A DNA stretch of 41,652 bases. Source: Slackia isoflavoniconvertens (GTDB lineage Bacteria > Actinomycetota > Coriobacteriia > Coriobacteriales > Eggerthellaceae). Below are positions 1 to 7,061 of the stretch, in pieces; the first letter of the stretch is position 1, and every line of letters begins with the position of its first letter. The position numbers were made by a program, and so were the translations under genes. The DNA is taken from the NCBI RefSeq assembly GCF_003725955.1, contig NZ_QIBZ01000018.1:1-41652 (forward strand), written 5' to 3'. The notes beneath the pieces were generated by a model. It saw only the letters and a list, made by a program, of their open reading frames with translations. It was not told the origin of the DNA and did not search any database.

Positions 1-127
1 GTCCTACCGCGTCCGCCATGCCCTCATGCAGGAGGGCTAGCCGCTCAGAAAGCGTGCGCACTTCCGATGCTCAGGCTGCTCAATTTCCGATGCTCTTTTT
101 GCTCAAATCCTCTTGACGAAACACATT
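1..127. repeat. Left contig-terminal inverted repeat (insertion-sequence end)
   Basis: Bases 1-127 are the exact reverse complement of 41526-41652; identity stops at base 128. Within it the motif TTCCGATGCTC occurs twice about 23 bp apart, each followed by GCTCAA. Repeated blocks near a terminus that begins TGTG when read inward from the other strand are a habit of IS21-like elements; the family is inferred, not proven. A short open frame ends at 40. The IS would extend leftwards off the contig, its tip being near 125-127. An overlap of exactly 127 bp also equals a common maximum assembler k-mer, so the edge is probably an assembly-graph break at a multicopy IS. Confidence 0.8.
2..40 (+). CDS. 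C-terminal end of an IS-encoded protein (partial)
   Basis: Reading from base 2, twelve codons (SYRVRHALMQEG) end at TAG 38-40, about 85 bp before the inferred IS tip. An identical copy lies inverted at the right end. This fits the last residues of a transposase or transposition helper protein whose body lies outside the contig. Too little is present to assign a family. Confidence 0.3.
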   Translation, partial: SYRVRHALMQEG

Positions 128-1319
128 TTCTTTGGCGAGAATTGAGTGCAGGCTTTTCCACCTGATTTTCGGCCTTGACCCATGCGTGCATTAACCTTCG
201 AAACGCCTTTCACCACTGCGCGCAAAGAACGAATCAAAGGGTGATTTTTTCAATTGAATCTGATGATTAACCAGTTTCCCTGGTCTCCTTGTCTGCCTTA
301 TTTCAGACATTTTAAGACCAAATTGCAACCGCCCCCTCAAAGTCTTATTGGAATCGTTTTATAATCCGCAATGCCCCTTCTGGAACCATTGCTTTAACAA
401 GCAACAAATAATGAGGCGTCGATTGCTAAACAAGCGCGCATCGCAGCTCCGTCCCCTGAACTCCGGAAGAAAACGCCAAGAATTCTTATGAGGACATGGC
501 CCCAACGACCAATCGCTCACTCGCTTCGCGAATGCGGCCTCTCTATTTTCACTGCATTCGATATGCCGCGGTTTTCAAATCCCTGCCGCGATTCCAAATA
601 CCATCGATATGATTTCGAATTTCTTGAACAATCCCCTGTCAATAACAAGCAGATAAACGATACTTCGCTATTTATGCGCCATTCAACAAGAAGGAAAACC
701 AAAATGTAGTATTGCCGCCAAACAACGCACCTTAGGGAGCGAGCGAAAGTTCATCAGATCTGTCCTTCAACGAGTCGCACCTCTCGACCTTGCTTGCATG
801 CGCCCGCGGCTCGCCATCACCCCGATTCGTCCTCAATACCAACACGGAAGGATGGCGTGAGCTAAACCGGCTTAAGAATCGAACGAAGAACCTCCCATAG
901 CGCGAAAAGAGACAGATGTGACCAAAAAAGACCCCGTCTGAGACGCCTCCTGCGACAAGATATCCAATCAAAACGTGTACTCGTACCTTTTTTCTCAAAA
1001 TAGGGTCTTATTTTCGCTCTCAAGGCCGATTTCGACCACGTGCGTACTTTCTCCTAGGTCCTCGTCTTTTCTGGGAGAATGCTCTATGGCTACCCGACTC
1101 ACAACATCGACTCCAGCAGAAATGCGTCCTTCACTTAAAGATCACCATGGAAGCTTGGCTTTCCCACTTTTTTTGCACCAGCTTTTTAACGCGCCGCATC
1201 TTATGACGCGCCTTTGCCGCCTCCCCGCCGCTTCCTCGTGCGTTCCCTAGCCATCCCTGCCTCTTCTTAGTTGTTTTTTGACTTCTTATCATGGGGTCAT
1301 CACTAAATTAATTATGATC
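128..1319. other. 1.2-kb stretch without a convincing gene
   Basis: Several short open frames exist on both strands, but none has a good ribosome-binding site, biased codon use or a recognisable motif. Composition is mixed, with T-rich runs. It may be eroded sequence left by IS insertion beside the plasmid-like module. I see no RNA gene. The first octad repeats appear at its right edge. Confidence 0.6.
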
Positions 1320-1503
1320 AATATTTTGCTATTCTGCTATCTTCCTAGCTATCTAGCTATTCTTACCTCATATTTTGTCTGCTCATAAAGCACTTCATAC
1401 GCTTAGTGGTAGACTTTCTTTGCATAACAATTCGCGTTCATCCAAAAGGAATGTTAGTAGCAGGCTACCTTGCTAGTTTGCTACTCTGATATCTCACTAA
1501 CTC
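1320..1503 (+). repeat. Outlying octad clusters (1320-1359 and 1456-1503)
   Basis: Two short runs of the same 8-bp unit that forms the large array at 2147-2618. Five units are in register at 1320-1359 (AATATTTT, GCTATTCT, GCTATCTT, CCTAGCTA, TCTAGCTA) and six at 1456-1503 (AGTAGCAG, GCTACCTT, GCTAGTTT, GCTACTCT, GATATCTC, ACTAACTC). Each unit has TA at positions 3-4. The sequence between them (1360-1455) is out of register and has no gene. They are probably satellite binding sites for the partition DNA-binding protein encoded at 3462-3857. Confidence 0.75.
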
Positions 1504-2002
1504 CAAATGGCCACTCTACGCAGCGGCTTAAGTTAAGGATTTTGATTAAAGCAAGACTCCAAACAGCCCCCAAATTCTTGAGAATCAAACCCACGCTCGA
1601 TCGCATTTCGACCCGCAACAATCCTCAGCCGCTCTGCATATGCCTTTGTTACACGTCGCTCCGCAGACAACCGACCAAACAAATGCACTTCTTCAGAAAT
1701 TAGGGACGTTCATACGCTGTTCGGAAACGTGCGAAAGAGGGCGGGAGAGTGTTTCGTTCGACATTCCTCGTGAATGAAAGGGTGCTAGATCCTCTCTCGT
1801 AAACTAAGCAAGGCATACGAGCGATTTTCTTACAGCGGCAGGAAGAAGGGGAGTGGTATCCCGCATTCTTAACCCCACAAGCGCATACCCTCGAATGACA
1901 CTTCCGGCATAGGGTAGGGGAGTTGGCAAAACACGAGACATGCGCAGCGGAACAACCAGATCCATTGCTCCGTTGCGCCAAAGCTCAGCCAATTCGGGTA
2001 TA
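1504..2002. other. 500-bp stretch without a convincing gene
   Basis: Only short open frames with no usable start signals are present, on both strands. The stretch separates two groups of octad clusters and contains no obvious repeat, RNA gene or promoter that I can defend. Confidence 0.55.
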
Positions 2003-2139
2003 GCTACCCTAATAGATGCTATTAGGGTAGCTTGCTATTTTGCTATCTTTCGACTACACAAGCATAGCTTTCGAATCCGCTTACAACCGATTGAGCGAAA
2101 CAGCAATACTATCAATCTAGCTAAATATTCCACTACTTC
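2003..2139 (+). repeat. Outlying octad clusters with a perfect inverted repeat
   Basis: Octads in register run at 2003-2018 (two), 2018-2049 (four, after a 1-bp slip) and 2108-2139 (four: ACTATCAA, TCTAGCTA, AATATTCC, ACTACTTC). Superimposed is a perfect 13-bp inverted repeat, AGCTACCCTAATA at 2002-2014 and its complement at 2020-2032, with the 5-nt loop GATGC. The dyad could be a higher-affinity operator, a cruciform or a stop structure for transcription entering the array; which is unknown. Confidence 0.7.
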
Positions 2140-2146
2140 ATTTTCT

Positions 2147-2618
2147 GTTATGAGCCTATTTTTCTACTTAGCTACCTTGCTAGCTAGGTATCAGAGTAGC
2201 TAATAAGCAAGCTATCTCGTTAGTATGATAGCGAGTTATTGGACTATTCTGCTATCTGTGTAGCTGGCTAGTCTAATCGCTTTCTAGCTTATTATTTTCA
2301 TATCCCACTATCTTGTTAACTGGTTATATTATTAGCTGACTATCTGATTAGCGGAATAGCTGCATATCTTGGGAGTTTCCTAACCATCTATTTTAGTAGT
2401 CTGTTATCTTGTTAGTTTCCTATTTCGCTATTCTATTATCTAGCTAGCTCCTTATCTTACTAACTAGCGACTCTTCTAGTTCGCTAGCTTGCGAGTTATC
2501 TACTTCGCTATCTGACTAGTTTATTAGCTCAATAGCTAGATATGCGGCTATTTAATTATCTAAATAGGGGGATATTTTGTTAGTACGATAAGGTGTTAGC
2601 TGAATATCGTGATAAAAT
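2147..2618 (+). repeat. Main 59-unit octad array, putative partition centromere
   Basis: Cutting 2147-2618 into 8-mers from base 2147 gives 59 units without a single insertion or deletion. Hand count: TA at positions 3-4 in 54 of 59; position 5 is G or T in about 50; position 6 is C or T in about 53; position 7 is T in about two thirds. Consensus NNTAKYTN, all in the same orientation. The array ends 51 bp before the parA start. Partition systems with a ParA ATPase and a ribbon-helix-helix centromere-binding protein (pSM19035 omega heptads, TP228 ParG boxes) use short, regularly spaced sites upstream of the operon, each taking one dimer. This array matches that design but is much longer and very uniform in phase. 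The operon promoter presumably overlaps its end, giving autoregulation. Confidence 0.85.
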
Positions 2619-2669
2619 GCAATTCAGATAGATTGATACGAATTTAGTAATCCCAGGTAGAAGGTAAAA

Positions 2670-3461
2670 ATGGGCAAAACATACTCAGTGGCAAACCGAA
2701 AAGGTGGTTGCTCAAAAACGACAACAGTAGGCGCACTTGCATCTGGCTTGAATGAGCTTGGCTGCAAAGTCCTTGTTATAGACATGGACCCCCAAGGAAA
2801 TATTTCTGATTGGGCTGGCTTTAACACCGATGGTCAAAACACTACCTACGAAGTAATCACGAACCGCTGCGAAGCTTCTGAGGCGATTTACGAAACAAAA
2901 CATTACGATTTAATGCCTGCAGATAACGACTTGTTTGCATCGGAAACCGAGCTTGCTAACGCAATCGATCGTTATGAACATATGCGGGATGCTTTGAAAT
3001 CGGTTAAAGATGATTACGATTTCATTCTTATCGATACGCCGCCAAATCTGTCGACGCTGTCAATCAATGCTTTCGTGGCATCCGATGGCGGTATCATTGT
3101 CACGACCGATACTGGTGCATTTTCAACAAAGGGCATGAACGATCTTGCTGAAACCCTTGCTATGGTGAGCAAGAAATTAAACCCTCAAGCAAAGGTAATT
3201 GGCATTCTGCTTACGCGTTTCAACCCACGCTTCAATGCAATGAAAGTCATGCGTGAAGTTACTGAGAAGTTCAGCGCATACTTCGAAGCGCCTGTTTATG
3301 ACACCTTCATTCGACAATCGGTAGCCGTTATGGAATGCCAAATGGAATCGGTTGACCTCTTCGACGCACCGAAGCAATCGGCAGCCATTGCCGACTATCG
3401 CGCATTTGTCGCAGAATTCCTTCATAATGAAAGCGCCAAAGAGCAAGAGAGCGAGAAGTAA
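2670..3461 (+). CDS. parA: ParA-family partition ATPase
   Basis: A 263-aa Walker-type ATPase that would drive segregation of the replicon by forming dynamic patches on the nucleoid. Visible motifs: deviant Walker A KGGCSKTTT at residues 11-19, Walker A' with LVIDMDPQG around 35-43, and Walker B FILIDTPP near residue 117. There is no N-terminal HTH, so it belongs to the short ParA class that pairs with small RHH partners (type Ib) rather than with ParB/HTH proteins. A ribosome-binding site (AGGTAGAAGG) sits just upstream of ATG 2670. It is first of three abutting or overlapping genes and lies directly downstream of the 59-unit octad array. Its A+T content exceeds that of the chromosomal-type genes further right, which suits a mobile or plasmid origin. 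Confidence 0.93.
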   Translation: MGKTYSVANRKGGCSKTTTVGALASGLNELGCKVLVIDMDPQGNISDWAGFNTDGQNTTYEVITNRCEASEAIYETKHYDLMPADNDLFASETELANAIDRYEHMRDALKSVKDDYDFILIDTPPNLSTLSINAFVASDGGIIVTTDTGAFSTKGMNDLAETLAMVSKKLNPQAKVIGILLTRFNPRFNAMKVMREVTEKFSAYFEAPVYDTFIRQSVAVMECQMESVDLFDAPKQSAAIADYRAFVAEFLHNESAKEQESEK

Positions 3462-3857
3462 ATGAGCAGGACCGGAACCGACCCCAACAAGATCCTGATG
3501 GGAGACCTGAAACCTGAACTGGCCGCAAAGGCTGACATGCTCTCGAGCAAATTTGCGCCAAAACCTAGACGCGCAGTAGAGACCGAGGAGCCAGCCGCAC
3601 AGGCTCCTGCAAAGCAGGCCAAAGAGGCATCGGTCCCCGTTGCCAAGAAAAGAGCCAAACAGGAAAAGAAAGTCGAAGCAGCTCCCGTTGAAGAAGAGCT
3701 TACTCAAATGAACATTCGTATTCCTGTAAGCCTTAAGCGTGACATTGACAGGATCGTCTTCGAAAAGAAGTACGCAGGCGAAGATGTGAATATCAAGAGC
3801 CTTGTAAGCCAATGGATTCAGGAAAGCGTCAAGAAGGAGCTGCGCAAGAATGGCTAG
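3462..3857 (+). CDS. Ribbon-helix-helix centromere-binding protein (ParB/ParG-like)
   Basis: 131 aa. Residues 1-80 form a basic, Ala/Lys/Glu/Pro-rich, probably disordered arm. Residues about 84-128 fit a ribbon-helix-helix fold: a strand TQMNIRIPVS, then helix A (LKRDIDRIVFEKK) and helix B (KSLVSQWIQESVKKEL). A mobile N-terminal arm followed by a C-terminal RHH is the layout of ParG and omega, where the arm stimulates the ParA ATPase and the RHH dimer binds centromere repeats. The ATG follows the parA stop directly (TAAATG), so the two are translationally coupled. Inferred role: coating the octad arrays and repressing the operon. The family is clear; the exact binding site is inferred from context. 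Confidence 0.85.
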   Translation: MSRTGTDPNKILMGDLKPELAAKADMLSSKFAPKPRRAVETEEPAAQAPAKQAKEASVPVAKKRAKQEKKVEAAPVEEELTQMNIRIPVSLKRDIDRIVFEKKYAGEDVNIKSLVSQWIQESVKKELRKNG

Positions 3858-4236
3858 TCGCCTCCCGGTACGCGTCCCGCTCTATGGAGACGCGTACCAG
3901 TTCGTTCCCGCACGAACAACAATTCTCAATCCAGCGCTTAAGGGGGAAGCTACGCAGCTCTATCTTCTATGGGCCACAATAGGGGAGGGGAGTAATAAAG
4001 GCATACTTTCTGATATAACGAATGACGAAACTATTCCTATTTTTGCATGGCTGAGTGACGATGAGCGTTTTCTTACAAGCGCATATCAACAAGACTACGA
4101 ATTTATTGAATGTGTAAAAGAAATCGTGACGTTCAGCAACTTTCCCTCTGGGTCACAAATTGAGCTTGCAATAGCAAAGCCCCAGGTCACAAACGATGGA
4201 CCTGGAATGGTTGCACGCTTTTCCATAACAGTTTAA
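3850..4236 (+). CDS. Third protein of the partition operon, unknown function
   Basis: 128 aa, not recognised. The ATG lies 8 bp inside the upstream gene, so it is very likely co-translated with it. The protein is soluble, has no signal peptide or membrane segment, begins with a short basic stretch, and ends in alternating hydrophobic residues suggesting beta strands. Its stop codon (4234-4236) overlaps the first octad of the downstream array. Its position suggests a third partition component, a copy-number factor or an adaptor, but no motif decides this. Confidence 0.75.
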   Translation: MASRLPVRVPLYGDAYQFVPARTTILNPALKGEATQLYLLWATIGEGSNKGILSDITNDETIPIFAWLSDDERFLTSAYQQDYEFIECVKEIVTFSNFPSGSQIELAIAKPQVTNDGPGMVARFSITV

Positions 4237-4322
4237 TAGCTAAATAGATTACTAGCCTGCTATCTACTTAATAGAATAGTTAGATAGCAGGCTAGTTTTA
4301 TACATCAATAGCGAGCTAGTCT
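4235..4322 (+). repeat. Downstream octad array with a 16-bp inverted repeat
   Basis: Eleven consecutive 8-bp units in register, all with TA at positions 3-4 (for example AATAGCTA, ACTAGCCT, GCTATCTA, GATAGCAG, GCTAGTTT), repeat the motif of the upstream array, so the partition operon is bracketed by it. Inside lies a perfect 16-bp inverted repeat (4251-4266 with 4281-4296, 14-nt loop) followed by TTTTAT. It could terminate transcription of the partition operon and of the convergent replication gene. The dyad is built from octads facing each other. Confidence 0.8.
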
Positions 4323-4352
4323 TAGAAAAAGCGAAGTATCCGTAGTAATAAA

Positions 4353-6260
4353 CTATATAGAATGGTTGCCCGATCGCGTATCATCGACATTTGCCAAATC
4401 GCATGCAGCAACCCAATATTTCAAGACGGTAGGGTAGGAAATACCCGTAACCTTGGAAACAAAGTTCTTCGACGCACCAGGATTTTCAATCAAAACACTC
4501 GCAATTGCCGCCGTTTTCTCATCGCGAGATTTTTGAGAATATGCAGGACGAGCGACCTCCTCGAGGTGAGCGACACGCGTACGACCATTACGCTTCTCCG
4601 GCTCGCCAAATGGATCAAAACCAAGAGTGCGAACTTCGGAATTCCTCGTCTGCCAGTTATCCTTCTTGTAGCCCATCAAAGCGTTATCGATATCTCGGCG
4701 GGTGAGGGGAGTGCCCATTTTCGCCCATGGGGTATTCAACAAGTCTAAATAATCGCGTTGCAATTCTTTACGCGTTTTAACAGGCTGAACCATCATGTAC
4801 GCAACTCCAGCGAGCATATAAAGCGACAAATAACGCCTGCCCAAAGGTACTTTTGGCAGATTCTCATAAATTGTTTGGTACACGCCTCCCGTTTCGCCTG
4901 CAATCAAGGGATGGGGGCGCGTCTTCCAACGGGATCGGACGGGACGCCTATTCCCAGATTCCTGTTTTTGTCCACGGCGACGCACGCCCTTTTGAATAAG
5001 GATGCTCGCACCAGGAGCGTTCAACGAGGCAGCGGTATCGAACTCGGCCTGAGTCAAATTACCTTTCTCGTATAAATCGCGAATAAATACGAGCTGATCT
5101 TCACTTGCGGGCTTTTCTTCAAAGGCCTTCTGGCGAGCTTCAATCTCATCGGCGATATCCTCGAACGACTTCCACCGCACATCATCTTCGCAAAGAACCA
5201 GTTCGGAATCATATGGCAAGCGATCGAAAGAAGCCAAAACATGAGAAAGCGAAAGCGGATTCACCGTTGAATGCTTGAAAACGCGGTCAACGGGACAAAA
5301 GCAGCGAACAACTTCACCGCGCTTCGTAAGCGAACCCGGAGCGCGAAACCCGTGATTAAGCGAGGTGCAATGCGTATCAAGCACGCAAGGAAGATCGAAG
5401 CAGATAAGGCCATAATACGCATAGAGCGCATCGGCCAAAGCCTTGTATTTCGTACGTCGGGGGTTATGGATTCGGAACGTTTGCAAGGGCTCATCGAAAA
5501 TGTACCAGAGGTGAATACCTCGACCAGTAAGGCAGACATACGACGGCAAAAGCCGTCCATCAATACGCTCGAAAATTCTTTCCAAAACAACGGGATCAAT
5601 TGGACCATCTTCATCTTCGACGCCGTTATGCGACGGATCGATATCGACACAAATCGCATTGAGCGTTCGCTGCTGAGCGCGCTGAGTGTTAAGGGGCATA
5701 CGATATGCGCCATTACGAGTCTGGAACCGCCCCGTGAAAATGAGTGCGGGCTCATTGCGAATCGAAGAAAGAAGGAATTCGATGTCGGCAAGAGAATCGC
5801 ATGCGTAAAGCTTATACGTCTGCTCGCGATCGTCGTGAAGGTGTAGATAGCTTACGAGCACTTCGTTATAGGCGTGTTTCTCAGGATCACCCAAACCAAA
5901 CAAGTCAAAGTAAAACTGCAAAGCAGTAGGCGGAACGGTCATTACCGGAGCAATCGGACGAATTGCAAAAGAACCGATGCTCGAATCGAAATGCGAAGTA
6001 CCCGATGAAGCCAAAGCCGGCTCAACGTAGGTCAAAGCCTCATAACCCTGAAGAAGCTCATCGCGCGTTAAGTCAACGGACAGTTCAACAAATCCGTTTG
6101 ATTCAAGACAGTCAGTAAGTGCCGTAGCAGATGCGTTGTAACGACGAAACTCAGCTTCAGCACGAAGGCTTTCAGCAATAGCCTCATCAAGATTGAACGT
6201 AGAGAGAGGGGAGGGTTGAGTCAAAACGAGTAACTCCAAACATCGATCTTCCAAGCCCAT
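4353..6260 (-). CDS. Replication protein with archaeo-eukaryotic-primase-type domain
   Basis: 635 aa. The centre carries motifs of the AEP superfamily: an acidic hhhDhD element (AICVDIDPS, near residue 200), an sxH-type element (GRGIHLWYIF, near residue 250) and a downstream block with FRAPGSLTKRG near 320. The C-terminus (about 585-620) has an HTH-like segment (NFVSKVTGISYPTVLKYW). Such proteins act as plasmid or integrative-element replication initiators that prime their own origin. It converges on the partition operon, with the 11-unit octad array between. The start at 6260 has only a weak ribosome-binding site. An origin is expected nearby, but I cannot point to iterons other than the octads. 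The role is inferred from motifs and neighbours. Confidence 0.72.
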   Translation of the reverse strand: MGLEDRCLELLVLTQPSPLSTFNLDEAIAESLRAEAEFRRYNASATALTDCLESNGFVELSVDLTRDELLQGYEALTYVEPALASSGTSHFDSSIGSFAIRPIAPVMTVPPTALQFYFDLFGLGDPEKHAYNEVLVSYLHLHDDREQTYKLYACDSLADIEFLLSSIRNEPALIFTGRFQTRNGAYRMPLNTQRAQQRTLNAICVDIDPSHNGVEDEDGPIDPVVLERIFERIDGRLLPSYVCLTGRGIHLWYIFDEPLQTFRIHNPRRTKYKALADALYAYYGLICFDLPCVLDTHCTSLNHGFRAPGSLTKRGEVVRCFCPVDRVFKHSTVNPLSLSHVLASFDRLPYDSELVLCEDDVRWKSFEDIADEIEARQKAFEEKPASEDQLVFIRDLYEKGNLTQAEFDTAASLNAPGASILIQKGVRRRGQKQESGNRRPVRSRWKTRPHPLIAGETGGVYQTIYENLPKVPLGRRYLSLYMLAGVAYMMVQPVKTRKELQRDYLDLLNTPWAKMGTPLTRRDIDNALMGYKKDNWQTRNSEVRTLGFDPFGEPEKRNGRTRVAHLEEVARPAYSQKSRDEKTAAIASVLIENPGASKNFVSKVTGISYPTVLKYWVAACDLANVDDTRSGNHSI

Positions 6261-6424
6261 AAGGGTGACACTAAGAACGATAAGATTTTATAACGTGAAA
6301 GCCTAAAAGTCCATTGCGAGTAAACAAGAGCGCGGAAGTTGAGAATGGGCCGCAAGCAGAACAACAGCAAGTTCCGCATCGAATTTAAGGGGGTTTAAAG
6401 GTCTTAGGTACCAAAAAGCGAGTA

Positions 6425-6640
6425 TTGGCATCTACCCGCATAAATTCGGGCGTTAGAAACCGCGAGAGCGGCCCCTATGGGCTCGTGAAGCGGCTCAACC
6501 TGCGCCGTCTTATGGAGTCGGCGCAGGTTCTGGAGGAAGAAATCCTCGACGCCTTCAAAGAGCGCTGCACCACAGTTAGGAAGATCGAACAATTGTCGGG
6601 CAAGCTGGTTTCGGGCGAATTTCTTCATATTTTAGACTAA
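6425..6640 (+). CDS. Small open frame, possible gene fragment
   Basis: 71 codons; the second half is a plausible helical stretch (RLMESAQVLEEEILDAF). No strong ribosome-binding site or recognised domain. Local G+C rises compared with both sides, and a 10-bp inverted repeat (6497-6506 with 6520-6529) lies inside. A short ATG frame at about 6343 that resembles the start of a transposase HTH ends after 17 codons. The whole could be the remains of an inserted element. Confidence 0.25.
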   Translation: MASTRINSGVRNRESGPYGLVKRLNLRRLMESAQVLEEEILDAFKERCTTVRKIEQLSGKLVSGEFLHILD

Positions 6641-7061
6641 GGTTATAAAATCTAATAAGTAAAGATGTCGCGTGCTATACAAAGTATACTTTCTTATAAC
6701 ACCAGTTCGTACCGATGGTTTTACAAGTCGTTGTCTAGAACGATGAAAACGAATAAAAGAAAGCTAGAGAGCACTGAAACCACTTGAAAAGGAATTCAGG
6801 ATGCTCTCGCCGCTGGTAAAAATGGCAGGCTCGAAACCCAAGATGGAGCAAAGGCCGGCAGGTATCACGCCATAGGAAACCCCTTAATATAAAAATCGCC
6901 TCCTACCTCGAGGAAAACAGAGATAGAAGGCGACTAAATAGTAGGAGTAATATCCGATGAAAACCTTATAAGTAGCTATAGATGTATATCGCTTATATCA
7001 AGTACAAAGGAATCGCATCGGAAATAACAAATAGAGAGGCGGATTCGTTTCCCCAAAGCGT
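6641..7061. other. Intergenic region between the replication and integrase genes
   Basis: No start-to-stop gene is convincing. A frame at about 6785-6890 reads like a short protein tail but has no start codon. Around 6897-6950, arms TCGCCT/AGGCGA and CTCCTAC/GTAGGAG could form two mutually exclusive stems. Being downstream of the recombinase gene, this is a reasonable place for an attachment site, but I found no repeat partner in the window. Confidence 0.4.

Noticed and set aside
1-127. Terminal inverted repeats as ends of a linear replicon or of a large transposon
   Set aside because: The repeat contains an IS-like end and the tail of a coding frame pointing outwards, and its length equals a common assembly k-mer. 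An assembly edge is simpler.
488-1250. Short open frames on both strands in the left 1.3 kb
   Set aside because: No start signals, codon bias or motifs; composition looks non-coding.
2147-2618. Octad region considered as a CRISPR array or microsatellite
   Set aside because: There are no longer repeats with unique spacers and no cas genes. Units vary freely outside the TA and pyrimidine positions, so it is not a simple tandem microsatellite.
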